Shown piece after piece: positions 17,548-26,036 of a DNA stretch of 64,000 nucleotides. The notes beneath the pieces were generated by a model. That model searched no databases. It saw only the letters and a program-made list of their open reading frames with translations, and was not told where the DNA came from. This stretch comes from Hymenobacter gummosus (GTDB lineage: Bacteria; Bacteroidota; Bacteroidia; Cytophagales; Hymenobacteraceae). The translations under genes were made by a program, and so were the position numbers. Every line of letters starts with the position of its first letter. Position 1 is the stretch's first letter. The stretch covers positions 248,001 to 312,000 of the forward strand of contig NZ_RXOF01000006.1 of assembly GCF_003970915.1 (NCBI RefSeq). Reading direction: 5' to 3'.

Positions 17548-19581
17548 TTACTGCTTGCTGACGTTGAACGAGTTGTGAAAATCAGCCCCGCGCAGCTCCA
17601 CCCGATACAGCCCGGGGCGCAGCCCGGTGAGGTCGAGGGTACGGGCCGGACTGGCGGCGGCGGGCACCGGGCGGCGCAGCACCACGCGGCCGGCCGCATC
17701 GAGCACGCGCAGCTGGTGGGCCGCGCCGCCGGGCAGCTCATAGGTCAGGGTGGTCGACACCGGGTTCGGGAAGAAACTGACAGCCTCGCGCCGGGGCGCC
17801 CGGCTGCTCAGGGCGGTGCTGCCGCTGATGCCGAAGGTGAATTTCTCGGTGGGCCCGATGCTCTGCCGGTTGCAGGTAATGGGCGCCGCCCCGAACTCCG
17901 AGGACACGTAGCGCCCGTTGCTGCCGCGCAAGGAAATGCTGCCGTCGGCGTTGATGAGCCACTCGAAGGTTTCGGCCGCGCCCACGCTCGGACTGGTGCA
18001 GGTGAGCGGGGCCGTGAGGCCGGGCACCGACACGTAGCCATTGGTAGCGCGGCTGCGCAGGGCCACCTGGCCCGCGGCGCCGGCCGGCTCCACCGCAAAC
18101 TGCTCCCACAGGCCATAGGTCGGCCGCACGCAGGTCATGGGCTGGTAGCCGCCCTCGCTCGACACGTATTTGCCGTTGGAGCCCTGCAGCCACACGATGC
18201 GCTGCAGCGGCGGGGCGGTCAGGCCGTTGTAGGAGCCGCCGCCGGGGTAGTTCACGATGCCGTTCTGGTTGGGCGCAATGGCGTCGAGGGCGGAGTTGGC
18301 CAGCGCCCCGCCGAAGCGAATGTTCTGCAGCACCTGCGGCAGCCCGGCCGGCCCGTCCACGATGTAGGGCGGCGGAATGCGCATCAGGGCCGCGTTGCCC
18401 ACCGCGTCGAAGCGCTTGTAGGTCCAGTGGCACCAGCCGATGCGCACCGAGTTCAGGGCCACGGCCGCGTCGTGCATCCACTGGTCGGTGTTTTCGCCCG
18501 TCTCGCCCACCCAGATGGGGGCCGAGTTGTCGGTGCGGAAGCGGGTGAGGTTGCCGATGGTGCGCAGGTTGTTGGCGTTGCCCGGGTCGGCGGAGTTCAC
18601 GTTGTTGTCGAGCGGGTAGGTGGCGCCGCTGTAGCGGTGCGAGCTGTACACCAGGTTGGCGTTGTTGGCGAAGTTGCGCCGCTCCATGTAGTTGTAGTCA
18701 TTGCCCCAGCCGTTGCCTTCCAGCAGCAGCAGGTGCTGGTCGTTCTGGGCCCGCACCGCGTTGATGAGCCGCTGCAGCAGCCCCCGGATCTGCTGGTTCG
18801 AGGGCACGTTGTTGGGCTCGTTGATGAGGTCGTACATGGCAATGCGCGCGTCCTGGCGGTAGCGCGCGGCCAGGTTGCTCCACAGCCGCTCGGTAATGTC
18901 CTGGTAGATGGGCTGGTTCCACAAATCCAGGGGCGTGAGCGAGTCGGCAATGTTGGCGTCGGTGCCCTGGGACCCGGGCGCGGCGTGCAAATCCAGCACC
19001 ACGTACATGTTGTTGGCCGCGGCCCAGTCCAGCACGTTGTCGATGAGCCGGTAAGCCTCCATATTGGCGGGGTCCACGAACAGCTGGTTCTGCTGGTACC
19101 AGCCCGTGAGGCTCTGCACGTAGGCCGCGTAGGTGGTGGTGCCGCGCAGCACCGCGTTGCGCACCGCCCGCTGCTGCGGGGTCAGAAACAGGTCGTAGTG
19201 CAGCGGCAGGCGCAGGCAGTTGAAGCCCTTGGAGGCCAGAAAGTCGATGTCGGGCTTGGTAATGAAGTTGTTGCGGTAGCTCTGGTAGAACGCCTCCACG
19301 TCCGCGTCGCTCATGCCCGCCTGGTAGAGGGCCTGCTTCACGGTGCCCTGGGTCTGCTTGCCATTGAAGCCCGGCCAGCCCGGCTTCACGATGTAGCCTT
19401 CCTGCAGGGCCCAGCCGCCCAGGTTCACCCCGTTGAGCAGCACTTCCTGGTTGCTGGCGTTGACGATGCGCCCGCCGTCGGCGTGCAGAAAGCTCTGGGC
19501 GGCGGCCGGCCGGCTCAGCCCCAACGCGGCGGCAGCTAGCAGTGGCAAGGGGCGCAGGGCGCGGGTAAGTAGTTGGCTCAT
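17548..19581 (-). CDS. GH5 family beta-glucanase with fascin-like trefoil and T9SS sorting domain
   Basis: A 677-residue surface or extracellular enzyme. Signal peptide to about residue 29, then a GH5 barrel (about 35-410): LNGVNLGGWALQEGYIVKPG, LRLPLHYD, VLDLHAAPGSQ, acid/base E255 in DLINEPNN and nucleophile E360 in IWVGETGEN. The GVNLGGW...EGYI start is that of exo-beta-1,3-glucanases (GH5_9-like) of fungi and plants. Residues about 440-580 hold three fascin-like beta-trefoil lobes (GSNGKYVSSE, NGYVSV, GSNGRYVSSE). Residues about 605-677 are a type A T9SS signal (FFPNPVSTTLTYELPGG...GLYRVEL). The neighbours are GH30 genes on both sides. Substrate is inferred to be beta-1,3-glucan. Confidence 0.88.
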   Translation of the reverse strand: MSQLLTRALRPLPLLAAAALGLSRPAAAQSFLHADGGRIVNASNQEVLLNGVNLGGWALQEGYIVKPGWPGFNGKQTQGTVKQALYQAGMSDADVEAFYQSYRNNFITKPDIDFLASKGFNCLRLPLHYDLFLTPQQRAVRNAVLRGTTTYAAYVQSLTGWYQQNQLFVDPANMEAYRLIDNVLDWAAANNMYVVLDLHAAPGSQGTDANIADSLTPLDLWNQPIYQDITERLWSNLAARYRQDARIAMYDLINEPNNVPSNQQIRGLLQRLINAVRAQNDQHLLLLEGNGWGNDYNYMERRNFANNANLVYSSHRYSGATYPLDNNVNSADPGNANNLRTIGNLTRFRTDNSAPIWVGETGENTDQWMHDAAVALNSVRIGWCHWTYKRFDAVGNAALMRIPPPYIVDGPAGLPQVLQNIRFGGALANSALDAIAPNQNGIVNYPGGGSYNGLTAPPLQRIVWLQGSNGKYVSSEGGYQPMTCVRPTYGLWEQFAVEPAGAAGQVALRSRATNGYVSVPGLTAPLTCTSPSVGAAETFEWLINADGSISLRGSNGRYVSSEFGAAPITCNRQSIGPTEKFTFGISGSTALSSRAPRREAVSFFPNPVSTTLTYELPGGAAHQLRVLDAAGRVVLRRPVPAAASPARTLDLTGLRPGLYRVELRGADFHNSFNVSKQ

Positions 19582-19704
19582 CGGAAATCGGGGTTAGAAG
19601 CGGTGGGGCCGGGAACAGACAATCCTGGCCGCCCCCGCAGGGCCGACCAGGATTCGTCGTTCAACCGCCCGCGGCGGCGTGGAATTGAGGTTTCGGACTA
19701 GGCA

Positions 19705-21867
19705 TTAGTGACTGATGCTGAGGCGCTGCAGCCGCGGCCCGGCGGGCGTGTCGAGGCGCAGCGTGTAGATGCCGGCCGCCAGCCCGGCCACGTCCAGCGT
19801 GAGGCGGTTCTGCCCGGCGTGGGCTTCCCGGATGGGGTGGCGCAGCACCGTGCGGCCCAGCCCGTCGAGCAGCTGCAAACTCACGGCCTGGGTTTCGGGC
19901 GCAGTGTAGGCTATGGTGAGTTGCTGGTCGACGGGGTTGGGGAAGACGGCCAGGCTGGCGGCCAGCGGCGCATCAGCCAGAGCCGCGGCGGCGCGGGCCG
20001 CGCCCTGGTCGGAGAAGTACCAGCGCTGGTTGTTGCCGCCGCCGTAAGTCCACTGCTGAATGGCGGCCCCGTCGGCGGTCGAGTTGTTCTGCACGTCCAG
20101 GGCCTTGCCGCTGTACTTGCTAATGATGCGGTAGGTGCCGTCGCCGTTGTCGAGAATCTGCCAATACTGGTTGTCGGCCGAGGCCCAGTCCCACTGGTGC
20201 ACCAGCGCCCCGTCGGCGGTGCTGGGGCCGGCAATGTCCAGGCTCTTGTTGCTGTTCAGGTTCACGATGCGCACGTAGCCGCCGCCCGCGTCCACCAGCC
20301 GCCACTTCTGGCTGGCCGCACCAGCCCAGCCCCACTGCTGCACCCGGCCGCCGTTGGCGGTGGAGTTGGCCGACACTTCCATGGTCTTACCCCCGTTCTT
20401 GGAGCTGATCTGGTAGATGCGCCCGATCTGCGGGCCGCTGCTCGGGGTGCTGGTGCCGCTCCACTTGTAGGTAGCCACGGCCCCGGCCGGCAGCGAGTAA
20501 GTGAAGGCCTGGTTGTTCCACACCACCTTGAAGGTCTGCGCGGAGTTGGCGTTGTTCAGCGCGATGAGCACCCGGGTGCCGTCGGGGTTGCGGAAGGCCA
20601 CGTTTTCGATGCCGCCGGCCACCGAGTTGGAGGCAATGCGCACCGCGCCCGGGTCCACAAACTTGCTGGCGTGCCCGAGGGCGTAGTACTCCACGTTGCG
20701 CGTCACGGCGCCGTTGGAATTATTGATGGTCACCACCCCGCGGCAGGTGGCGGGGCCGTTGTTGGTGGGGCCGTTGCCCTGGTCCAGGGCCAGGTTCCAC
20801 TCCAGCGCCGCCTTGGCCCAGTTGCGCGTGGTGCCGATGATGATGTTGGAGAGGTGCCAGCGCAAGTCGCCCGAGAAGCTGGAGCCTGCCGAGCCGGTGA
20901 CTTCCGTAAACCACACGTCCTTGGTGGGGTAGGCGTCGTGCACGGCCGTCTGGTTCGGAATGCCGCTGGTGGGCGAGTAGCCGTGCCAGGCCGAGCCGGC
21001 CGCGTACTGGGCCGCCCCCGCGTCGGCAAACACGTTCTGCACGTAGTTGTTGGGGTTGTCCCAGTTGTGGTCGTACACCACCAGCTTGGTCGTGATGCCC
21101 ACGTTCTGGAAGGCCGGCCCGATGTTGTTTTTCAGAAACGCCGCCTGGTTGCCCGCGTCCATGCGCATCGACACGTAGGGGGCGGCGTACAACGGCTCGT
21201 TCTGCAACGTCACCGCGTACACGGGCACGCCCTGGGCCTGCATGGCCTGCACGTACTTCACGAAGTAGTTGGCGTAGGTCTGGTACCAGGCGGTGCTCAG
21301 CCAGCCGCCGGCCCACTGGTACTGCTCCTTCATCCAGGGCGGGGCCGTCCAGGGGGTGCCCATCACCTTGATGGCGCCGTTCTTGGTGCGGGCGGCCTTG
21401 AGCATGGGCACCACGTCGGTGAGGTCGGGGCCGAGGCTGAACGCGGTCAGGTTCGGGTCGGTCTGCCCGCTGGGCCTGTCGTCGTAGGTGTAGTTGCCGT
21501 AGGCCGAGAAGTCGGAGGCGCCCATGCTGTGGCGCAGGAAGGTGAGCCGGATGCCCGAGCCGGTAAACAGGTCGTTGAGCAGCGCGTCGCGCTGGCTGGC
21601 CGACATCTTCTGGTTCAGCAAGTAGGCCGAGGAGCCCGTCATCGAGGCCCCGAAGCCGTCGATGGTCTGGTACGTGGTGCCGTCATTGACGGTAATAGTG
21701 GTGCCGGCCGTGCCGGTGTTGGCGCCGAAGCTGGTAGCGGCCTGGGGCTGCAGCAGCTTGGTCTGGTCGCCGGTGGTCATCCACAGATTGACGGTCTGGG
21801 CCGCGGCCGGGTGGGCCAGGGCGGCGGCCAGCAGACTCGCCAGCCAGGGGCGGGTAAGGGTGCGCAT
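19705..21867 (-). CDS. GH30 glycoside hydrolase with ricin-type CBM13 and T9SS sorting domain
   Basis: A 720-residue secreted enzyme. Signal peptide to about residue 24; GH30 barrel about 55-465 with TYQTIDGFGASMTGSSAYLL, TPWTAPPWMK, acid/base E224 in VTLQNEPLYA and nucleophile E322 in DVWFTEVTGS. Residues about 485-625 form a ricin B-type trefoil (CBM13): three QxW-like motifs (VQQWGW, VHQWDW, IQQWTY). The end (about 645-720) is a T9SS domain (VFPNPVDQQLTIAY...GIYTLRL). It differs from the other GH30 protein (15784-17310), so the two are not a recent duplication. First gene of the minus-strand run 21867 to 14166; a LacI-type palindrome lies in its upstream region. Confidence 0.92.
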   Translation of the reverse strand: MRTLTRPWLASLLAAALAHPAAAQTVNLWMTTGDQTKLLQPQAATSFGANTGTAGTTITVNDGTTYQTIDGFGASMTGSSAYLLNQKMSASQRDALLNDLFTGSGIRLTFLRHSMGASDFSAYGNYTYDDRPSGQTDPNLTAFSLGPDLTDVVPMLKAARTKNGAIKVMGTPWTAPPWMKEQYQWAGGWLSTAWYQTYANYFVKYVQAMQAQGVPVYAVTLQNEPLYAAPYVSMRMDAGNQAAFLKNNIGPAFQNVGITTKLVVYDHNWDNPNNYVQNVFADAGAAQYAAGSAWHGYSPTSGIPNQTAVHDAYPTKDVWFTEVTGSAGSSFSGDLRWHLSNIIIGTTRNWAKAALEWNLALDQGNGPTNNGPATCRGVVTINNSNGAVTRNVEYYALGHASKFVDPGAVRIASNSVAGGIENVAFRNPDGTRVLIALNNANSAQTFKVVWNNQAFTYSLPAGAVATYKWSGTSTPSSGPQIGRIYQISSKNGGKTMEVSANSTANGGRVQQWGWAGAASQKWRLVDAGGGYVRIVNLNSNKSLDIAGPSTADGALVHQWDWASADNQYWQILDNGDGTYRIISKYSGKALDVQNNSTADGAAIQQWTYGGGNNQRWYFSDQGAARAAAALADAPLAASLAVFPNPVDQQLTIAYTAPETQAVSLQLLDGLGRTVLRHPIREAHAGQNRLTLDVAGLAAGIYTLRLDTPAGPRLQRLSISH

Positions 21868-22255
21868 AAGCGTTGGGGTTTGGGTTGTGGAAATGCCCCC
21901 CGATTGGGGCGGAAAGAGCAGCGCGGACCAAACGACGCGCTGCCCTCAGCCAAGCCGGCAGCCACAATCGTTTGCAGTATTACACCCAACTCGCCTTACA
22001 CCCTATGCCCAACCCCGAAAAAATTTAAGTTGCGGGGTTATTTCGCGGGTTTTGAGCCCCATCCGTCCATTTTTTGTCTGATTCGTCTAACTCCGACCCG
22101 GCAGCGGACCGGGTGGCCGGGGCAAATTTCTTCGCGGGTGAGTAAGGGTGCGGGGGCGTAGCGGTGTAGTACCCCAAACGTTTGCGGAAAATCAGCGCCA
22201 ACGTCTGCCGCAGCCACTGCTGCCGGCCCCTTCCCGCGCCTCCTACCTGCCTTCT
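21868..22255. other. 388-base divergent promoter region
   Basis: Separates the minus-strand GH30 gene from the plus-strand beta-helix gene. It holds an AT-richer part around 21975-22085 and the operator candidate at 22172-22187. No gene is seen. One regulator bound here could control both directions. Confidence 0.55.
22172..22187. promoter_or_regulatory. Candidate LacI-family operator, CCCCAAACGTTTGCGG
   Basis: Exact 16-base match to 645-660; core palindrome CAAACGTTTG at 22175-22184. It lies 69 bases before the beta-helix ATG and about 305 bases before the GH30 ATG on the other strand. Confidence 0.6.
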
Positions 22256-25200
22256 ATGTCCCACCCCTACTCCCACCCCGCCCGCCTGGGCCGGCACCTG
22301 CTGCTGCTGGGGCTGCTGCTGAGCGGCCCCGCCGCCTGGGCCCAGCTCAGCGGCACCTACTACGTGGGCACCAGCCCCTCGCCCGATGCGGCCCGCACCT
22401 ACCCCACCCTGCCCGACGCCGTAGCGGCCCTGGGCGCGGGCATCGGCGGCCCGGTGACGCTGCAGCTGCTCGACGCCAGCTACTCCCTCACCGGCGCGCT
22501 GACGGTGCCCGCCATCGGGGGCAGCAGCGCCACCAACACCGTGCGCGTAGTGCCCGCCGCGGGCGTCACGCCGCTTATTACGGGCAGCGTGGCCACCGGC
22601 CTGCTGGTGCTCGACGGCACCGACTACTTCAGCCTCGACGGCTCCAACGGCAGCTCGGCGGCCCGCACCATTACGGTGCGCAACACCGCCAACGGCCCGG
22701 CCGTGGTGCTGCGCAACGACGCCACCTACAACGGGTTGCGCTACCTCACCCTGGAATCGGCCAACACCGGCGGCAACAGCGGCACGGTGCTGTTCGGCAC
22801 CACCACGGGCAGCACCGGCAACGACTTTAATACCCTGCTCGGCTGCGACGTGCGCGAGCTGGGCGTGGCCCCCGGCACGGTACCGGCCAACGCCATTTAC
22901 TCGCTGGGCACCGGCGCGGCCAGCGGCGGGGTGCCGGCCGCTACGGCCAACAGCGACAACGCCGTGCAGGACTGCAACATCTACAACTTCACCGCCGGCG
23001 GGGTGTTCCTCAGCGACACCGGCAGCGGCGGCAACTGGCTGATCAGCGGCAACCAGCTGTACCAGACGGCCACGCGGGCGGCCGCGGGCATCCGCACCAT
23101 CCGGGTGACGTTCGGCAGCGGCCACGCCGTGCGCAACAACCACATCTACCAGACGGCCGGCACCACGGCCAGCGTGTTCTACGGCATTGTGGTGGCCAAC
23201 GGCGCCAGCGGGGTGGAAGTCAGCGGCAACAGCATCGGCGGGGCGGCCCCCGGCGCCACGGGCGCGGCCATGGCCTTTACGGGCACGGCCGTGGTGTACC
23301 CGATTTTTCTGTCGGTGGGCACCACCGCGCCCTGCAGCGTGCAGGGCAACACCATCCGCAACATCAGCTCGGCCTCGACGGGCGTGCTCTACGGCGTTGA
23401 TCTGCAGAACGGGGCGGCCGTTATCGGCACCGTGACGCCCAATACCTTTGGCGGCACGGGCAGCGGGCAGGGCCTCGCGGCGGCCGGGCCGCTGTACGCC
23501 ATTCAGGTCGAAAACGCCGCCACGGCCACCATTCAGAACAACAGCTTCGGCGGCCTGAGCACCACGGCGGGCCTGCTGACGGCCGTGTATTTGAGCGGCA
23601 ACGGGGCCTCTGCGGTAGCCGCCAACACCATCACGGGGCTGAGCAGCAACCTGACCACGGCCGCCCAGCTGGCCGGCATTCAGTCGACGGGCTCGGGCGC
23701 GGTCAGCCTCACCGACAACGTTATCAGCAACCTCAGCCAGAGCGGGCTGACCAGCAACCTCTACGGCATTCAGAACAACTTCACGGCCGGCTCCAATGTG
23801 ACGGGCAACCAGGTGTCGAACGTGACTTACTCGGGCACCAGCACCGGCAACACGGTGTACGGCATCTGGGCCGGCGGCAACAGCACCATCGCGGGCAACC
23901 AGGTGACGACGGTGCAGGCCACCGGCACGAGCAAGGCCAACCTGCGCGGCATCTACGTGGGCGGCACCGGCGCCGCGCCCACCGTGACGGGCAACCAGGT
24001 GACGGGCGTGCTCAACAGCACCACCGGCTCCGACGTGCAGAGCATTGGCATCTTCGTCGGGCCGACCTCGGGCGTGATGGGCGCGGCCACCGTGCGCGAC
24101 AACCGCATCGGCAACGTGGGCACGGTGAATGGCGCGGCCACCGGCAGTACCAACGTGGTGACGGGCCTGCAGTGCGGGGCCCTGGGCGCGGGCTCGGTGG
24201 TGGAGCGCAACCGCGTCGGGAACGTGTACGGCGGCTCGGCCGGCACCGGCGCCAACGCCGACCGGGTGCGCGCCCTGGCCGTGCTGGGCGCCTCGGCGGC
24301 CACGTTTGCCAACAACCAGCTGAGCCTGGCGGCCGGCACGAGCACCCAGCTCAGCTACGGCATCCTGGACCTCTCGACCGGCGGCACCAACGCCTACTAC
24401 TACAACTCGGTGTACCTGCCGCCGGCCCCGGCCGCCGCAGCCAGCAGCTACGCCTTTTGGCGCAGCGCCACCGCCACGCCCGCCGCGGTGGAGCTGCGCA
24501 ACAACCTGCTCTACAACGGCCGCCCCGCCGCCACCGGCAGCGCCGCCTACGCCCTGGGCACGGCCAGCACCACGAACTGGCCGGCGGCCAGCAGCAACTA
24601 CAACCTGCTCATCAGCCCCGCCGCGGCGGCCGTGGGCGACTGGGCCGGCACGGGCCTGAACTTCGCCGGCTGGAACGTACCCAGCGTGAACCTGCTCGGC
24701 GCCGTCGACGACGGCAACGGGCGCTGGGCCGAGGGTTACTGGTGGGACGCACTGCACCCCAACGACCGGGGCCACGCCGAAATGTCCTACGCCCTGGTGC
24801 CCTCGCTCCTCGATGCGCTGAATGCCAATAAGCCCCTGCCCGCCCGCCGCAGCAGCGCCGGAATTACGCTGCGCAATGGCGCCACCACTCCGGCCCCGCT
24901 TATCCGGCTCACGCCCGAGGAAGTAGTACACCCCTTCACCACCACCGTGCGCTTCCGCACCAGCGGCAGCGGCCGCCTGGTAGAGGTGCAGGACAGCGCC
25001 GGCCTGAGCGCGGGCACCGTCCGCATCGACTCGAACGGCAAGCTGGTGTACCAGTCGGCCAAAGGGCGCACGATTACGGGCTCGGTCACCGTCAACGACA
25101 ACCGCTGGCACCAGCTGCTGCTGACCCACTACTACGCCCGCGGCGCCACCCAGCTCTACGTCGACAGCGTGCGGGAAGGCACGGTGCAGGAGCGCCTGCG

Positions 25201-25696
25201 CCCTACCCGCCTTGATCTGGGCGGCAACCAGGCCCCGGCCCGCGTGCAGCTGCGCGACTGGCTGTTCTACCGCTCGGGCATGAACCAGGACGAAATCTGG
25301 GCCCTGGCCGCCGATTCGCTGCTCAAGTCCAGCCTGGAGCTGTACGCCCCCCTCGACGGCCGCCGCGTCGTCAGCACCGACTCCCTCGTGAACCTGGCCC
25401 AGAGCCTGAACACCCTGAGCCGCGTGAGCAGCCCTTTAGCCGTGCGCGAAAGCGCCCACTCCGCCCTCGTCAGCCTCTACCCCAACCCCAGCACCGGCGA
25501 GCTGCGCCTGCAGGCCCCCCTGCGCCTGGAAGGCCGCCCCGTGACGCTGTACGACCTAGCCGGCCGCCGCGTGCTGACCACCACGGTGCGCAATAACCGC
25601 CTGAGCGTAGCCCAACTGCCCGCCGGTGTATACTCCCTGGTGCTGCAGCTCGACGGCGAAACGATTCACAAGCGCCTGGTGAAGCAGGACCGGTAG
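22256..25696 (+). CDS. Beta-helix surface protein fused to an SGNH-esterase tail, LamG-like domain and T9SS signal
   Basis: A 1146-residue exported protein; the ATG at 22256 gives a clean signal peptide (HLLLLGLLLSGPAAWAQ). Residues about 30-800 are a right-handed beta-helix with many short Asn-ended turns (VSGNSIGG, VQGNTIRNI, IAGNQVTTV). At about residue 808 the usual beta-helix ending (LNFAGW) is followed by GNGRWAEGYWWDALHPNDRG, which looks like the last block of an SGNH/GDSL hydrolase: D831 and H834 fit the catalytic DxxH, but no GDS motif with the nucleophile is present. A LamG/concanavalin-like domain (about 890-1060, RWHQLLLTHYYARGATQLYV) and a T9SS domain (SLYPNPSTGELRLQ...GVYSLVL) close the protein. 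Probably a cell-surface or secreted carbohydrate-binding protein. The fusion may be natural or a product of recombination. Confidence 0.8.
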   Translation: MSHPYSHPARLGRHLLLLGLLLSGPAAWAQLSGTYYVGTSPSPDAARTYPTLPDAVAALGAGIGGPVTLQLLDASYSLTGALTVPAIGGSSATNTVRVVPAAGVTPLITGSVATGLLVLDGTDYFSLDGSNGSSAARTITVRNTANGPAVVLRNDATYNGLRYLTLESANTGGNSGTVLFGTTTGSTGNDFNTLLGCDVRELGVAPGTVPANAIYSLGTGAASGGVPAATANSDNAVQDCNIYNFTAGGVFLSDTGSGGNWLISGNQLYQTATRAAAGIRTIRVTFGSGHAVRNNHIYQTAGTTASVFYGIVVANGASGVEVSGNSIGGAAPGATGAAMAFTGTAVVYPIFLSVGTTAPCSVQGNTIRNISSASTGVLYGVDLQNGAAVIGTVTPNTFGGTGSGQGLAAAGPLYAIQVENAATATIQNNSFGGLSTTAGLLTAVYLSGNGASAVAANTITGLSSNLTTAAQLAGIQSTGSGAVSLTDNVISNLSQSGLTSNLYGIQNNFTAGSNVTGNQVSNVTYSGTSTGNTVYGIWAGGNSTIAGNQVTTVQATGTSKANLRGIYVGGTGAAPTVTGNQVTGVLNSTTGSDVQSIGIFVGPTSGVMGAATVRDNRIGNVGTVNGAATGSTNVVTGLQCGALGAGSVVERNRVGNVYGGSAGTGANADRVRALAVLGASAATFANNQLSLAAGTSTQLSYGILDLSTGGTNAYYYNSVYLPPAPAAAASSYAFWRSATATPAAVELRNNLLYNGRPAATGSAAYALGTASTTNWPAASSNYNLLISPAAAAVGDWAGTGLNFAGWNVPSVNLLGAVDDGNGRWAEGYWWDALHPNDRGHAEMSYALVPSLLDALNANKPLPARRSSAGITLRNGATTPAPLIRLTPEEVVHPFTTTVRFRTSGSGRLVEVQDSAGLSAGTVRIDSNGKLVYQSAKGRTITGSVTVNDNRWHQLLLTHYYARGATQLYVDSVREGTVQERLRPTRLDLGGNQAPARVQLRDWLFYRSGMNQDEIWALAADSLLKSSLELYAPLDGRRVVSTDSLVNLAQSLNTLSRVSSPLAVRESAHSALVSLYPNPSTGELRLQAPLRLEGRPVTLYDLAGRRVLTTTVRNNRLSVAQLPAGVYSLVLQLDGETIHKRLVKQDR

Positions 25697-25968
25697 AACG
25701 ACCAACTCCCCTCCTCAGATGAGGAGGGGATGTTGCCGCTTTAGCGGCAACGGGGGTGGTTGACCACCGTTGCTGACACCAGGTAGTAACTTCCTGATTG
25801 AACAAGAACGAGTGCCTTTTACTACTGGTCCCCGCTTAGCCGCGCTGGTTCACCGCCGCCCCATCGGCGGCCGATTGACGTGCCGGCCAAACAACATCAG
25901 CAACGACGCAACCACCCCAGCCACCGCTAAAGCGGCGGCGTCCCCTCCTCAACTGAGGAGGGGAGTGT
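25697..25968. repeat. GAGGAGGGGA/CAACCACCCC repeat, two inverted halves (copy 3); rest of spacer 25697-26036
   Basis: The left half (25697-25800: ACTCCCCTCCTCAGATGAGG, TTGCCGCTTTAGCGGCAACG, GTGGTTGACC) and right half (25896-25968: CAACCACCCCAGCCACCGCT, AAAGCGGCGGCGTCCCCTCC, TGAGGAGGGGAG) are inverted copies around about 95 bases of unrelated sequence. The layout is that of a small non-coding mobile element (MITE-like), with ends ACTCCCCTCCTC/GAGGAGGGGAGT. No gene is seen in this spacer. Confidence 0.65.
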
Positions 25969-25981
25969 CGCGCCCGTCAGC

Positions 25982-26026
25982 AAAAACGGCGGCTACCCTC
26001 CCGGGTAGCCGCCGCTTGCTTTTTGC
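25982..26026 (-). terminator. Terminator downstream of the first lacI-like gene
   Basis: Stem arms 25987-25998 and 26003-26014 (GGCGGCTACCC / GGGTAGCCGCC) with a T-run on the minus strand (complement of AAAAA at 25982-25986). A T-run also follows on the plus strand (GCTTTTTG), so it may serve both directions, including the beta-helix gene. Confidence 0.8.
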
Positions 26027-26036
26027 GTCGGGTTGC

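Noticed and set aside
21868-22255. T9SS or SusCD genes near the glycosidases
   Set aside because: No SusC, SusD or secretion-machinery gene is found anywhere in the window; only T9SS cargo domains.
22025-25129. Very long open frame (over 1000 codons) on the minus strand inside the beta-helix gene
   Set aside because: It is antisense to a protein with signal peptide, repeats and T9SS tail; its translation is Gly/Arg/Ala/His-rich low complexity, a typical shadow in GC-rich DNA.
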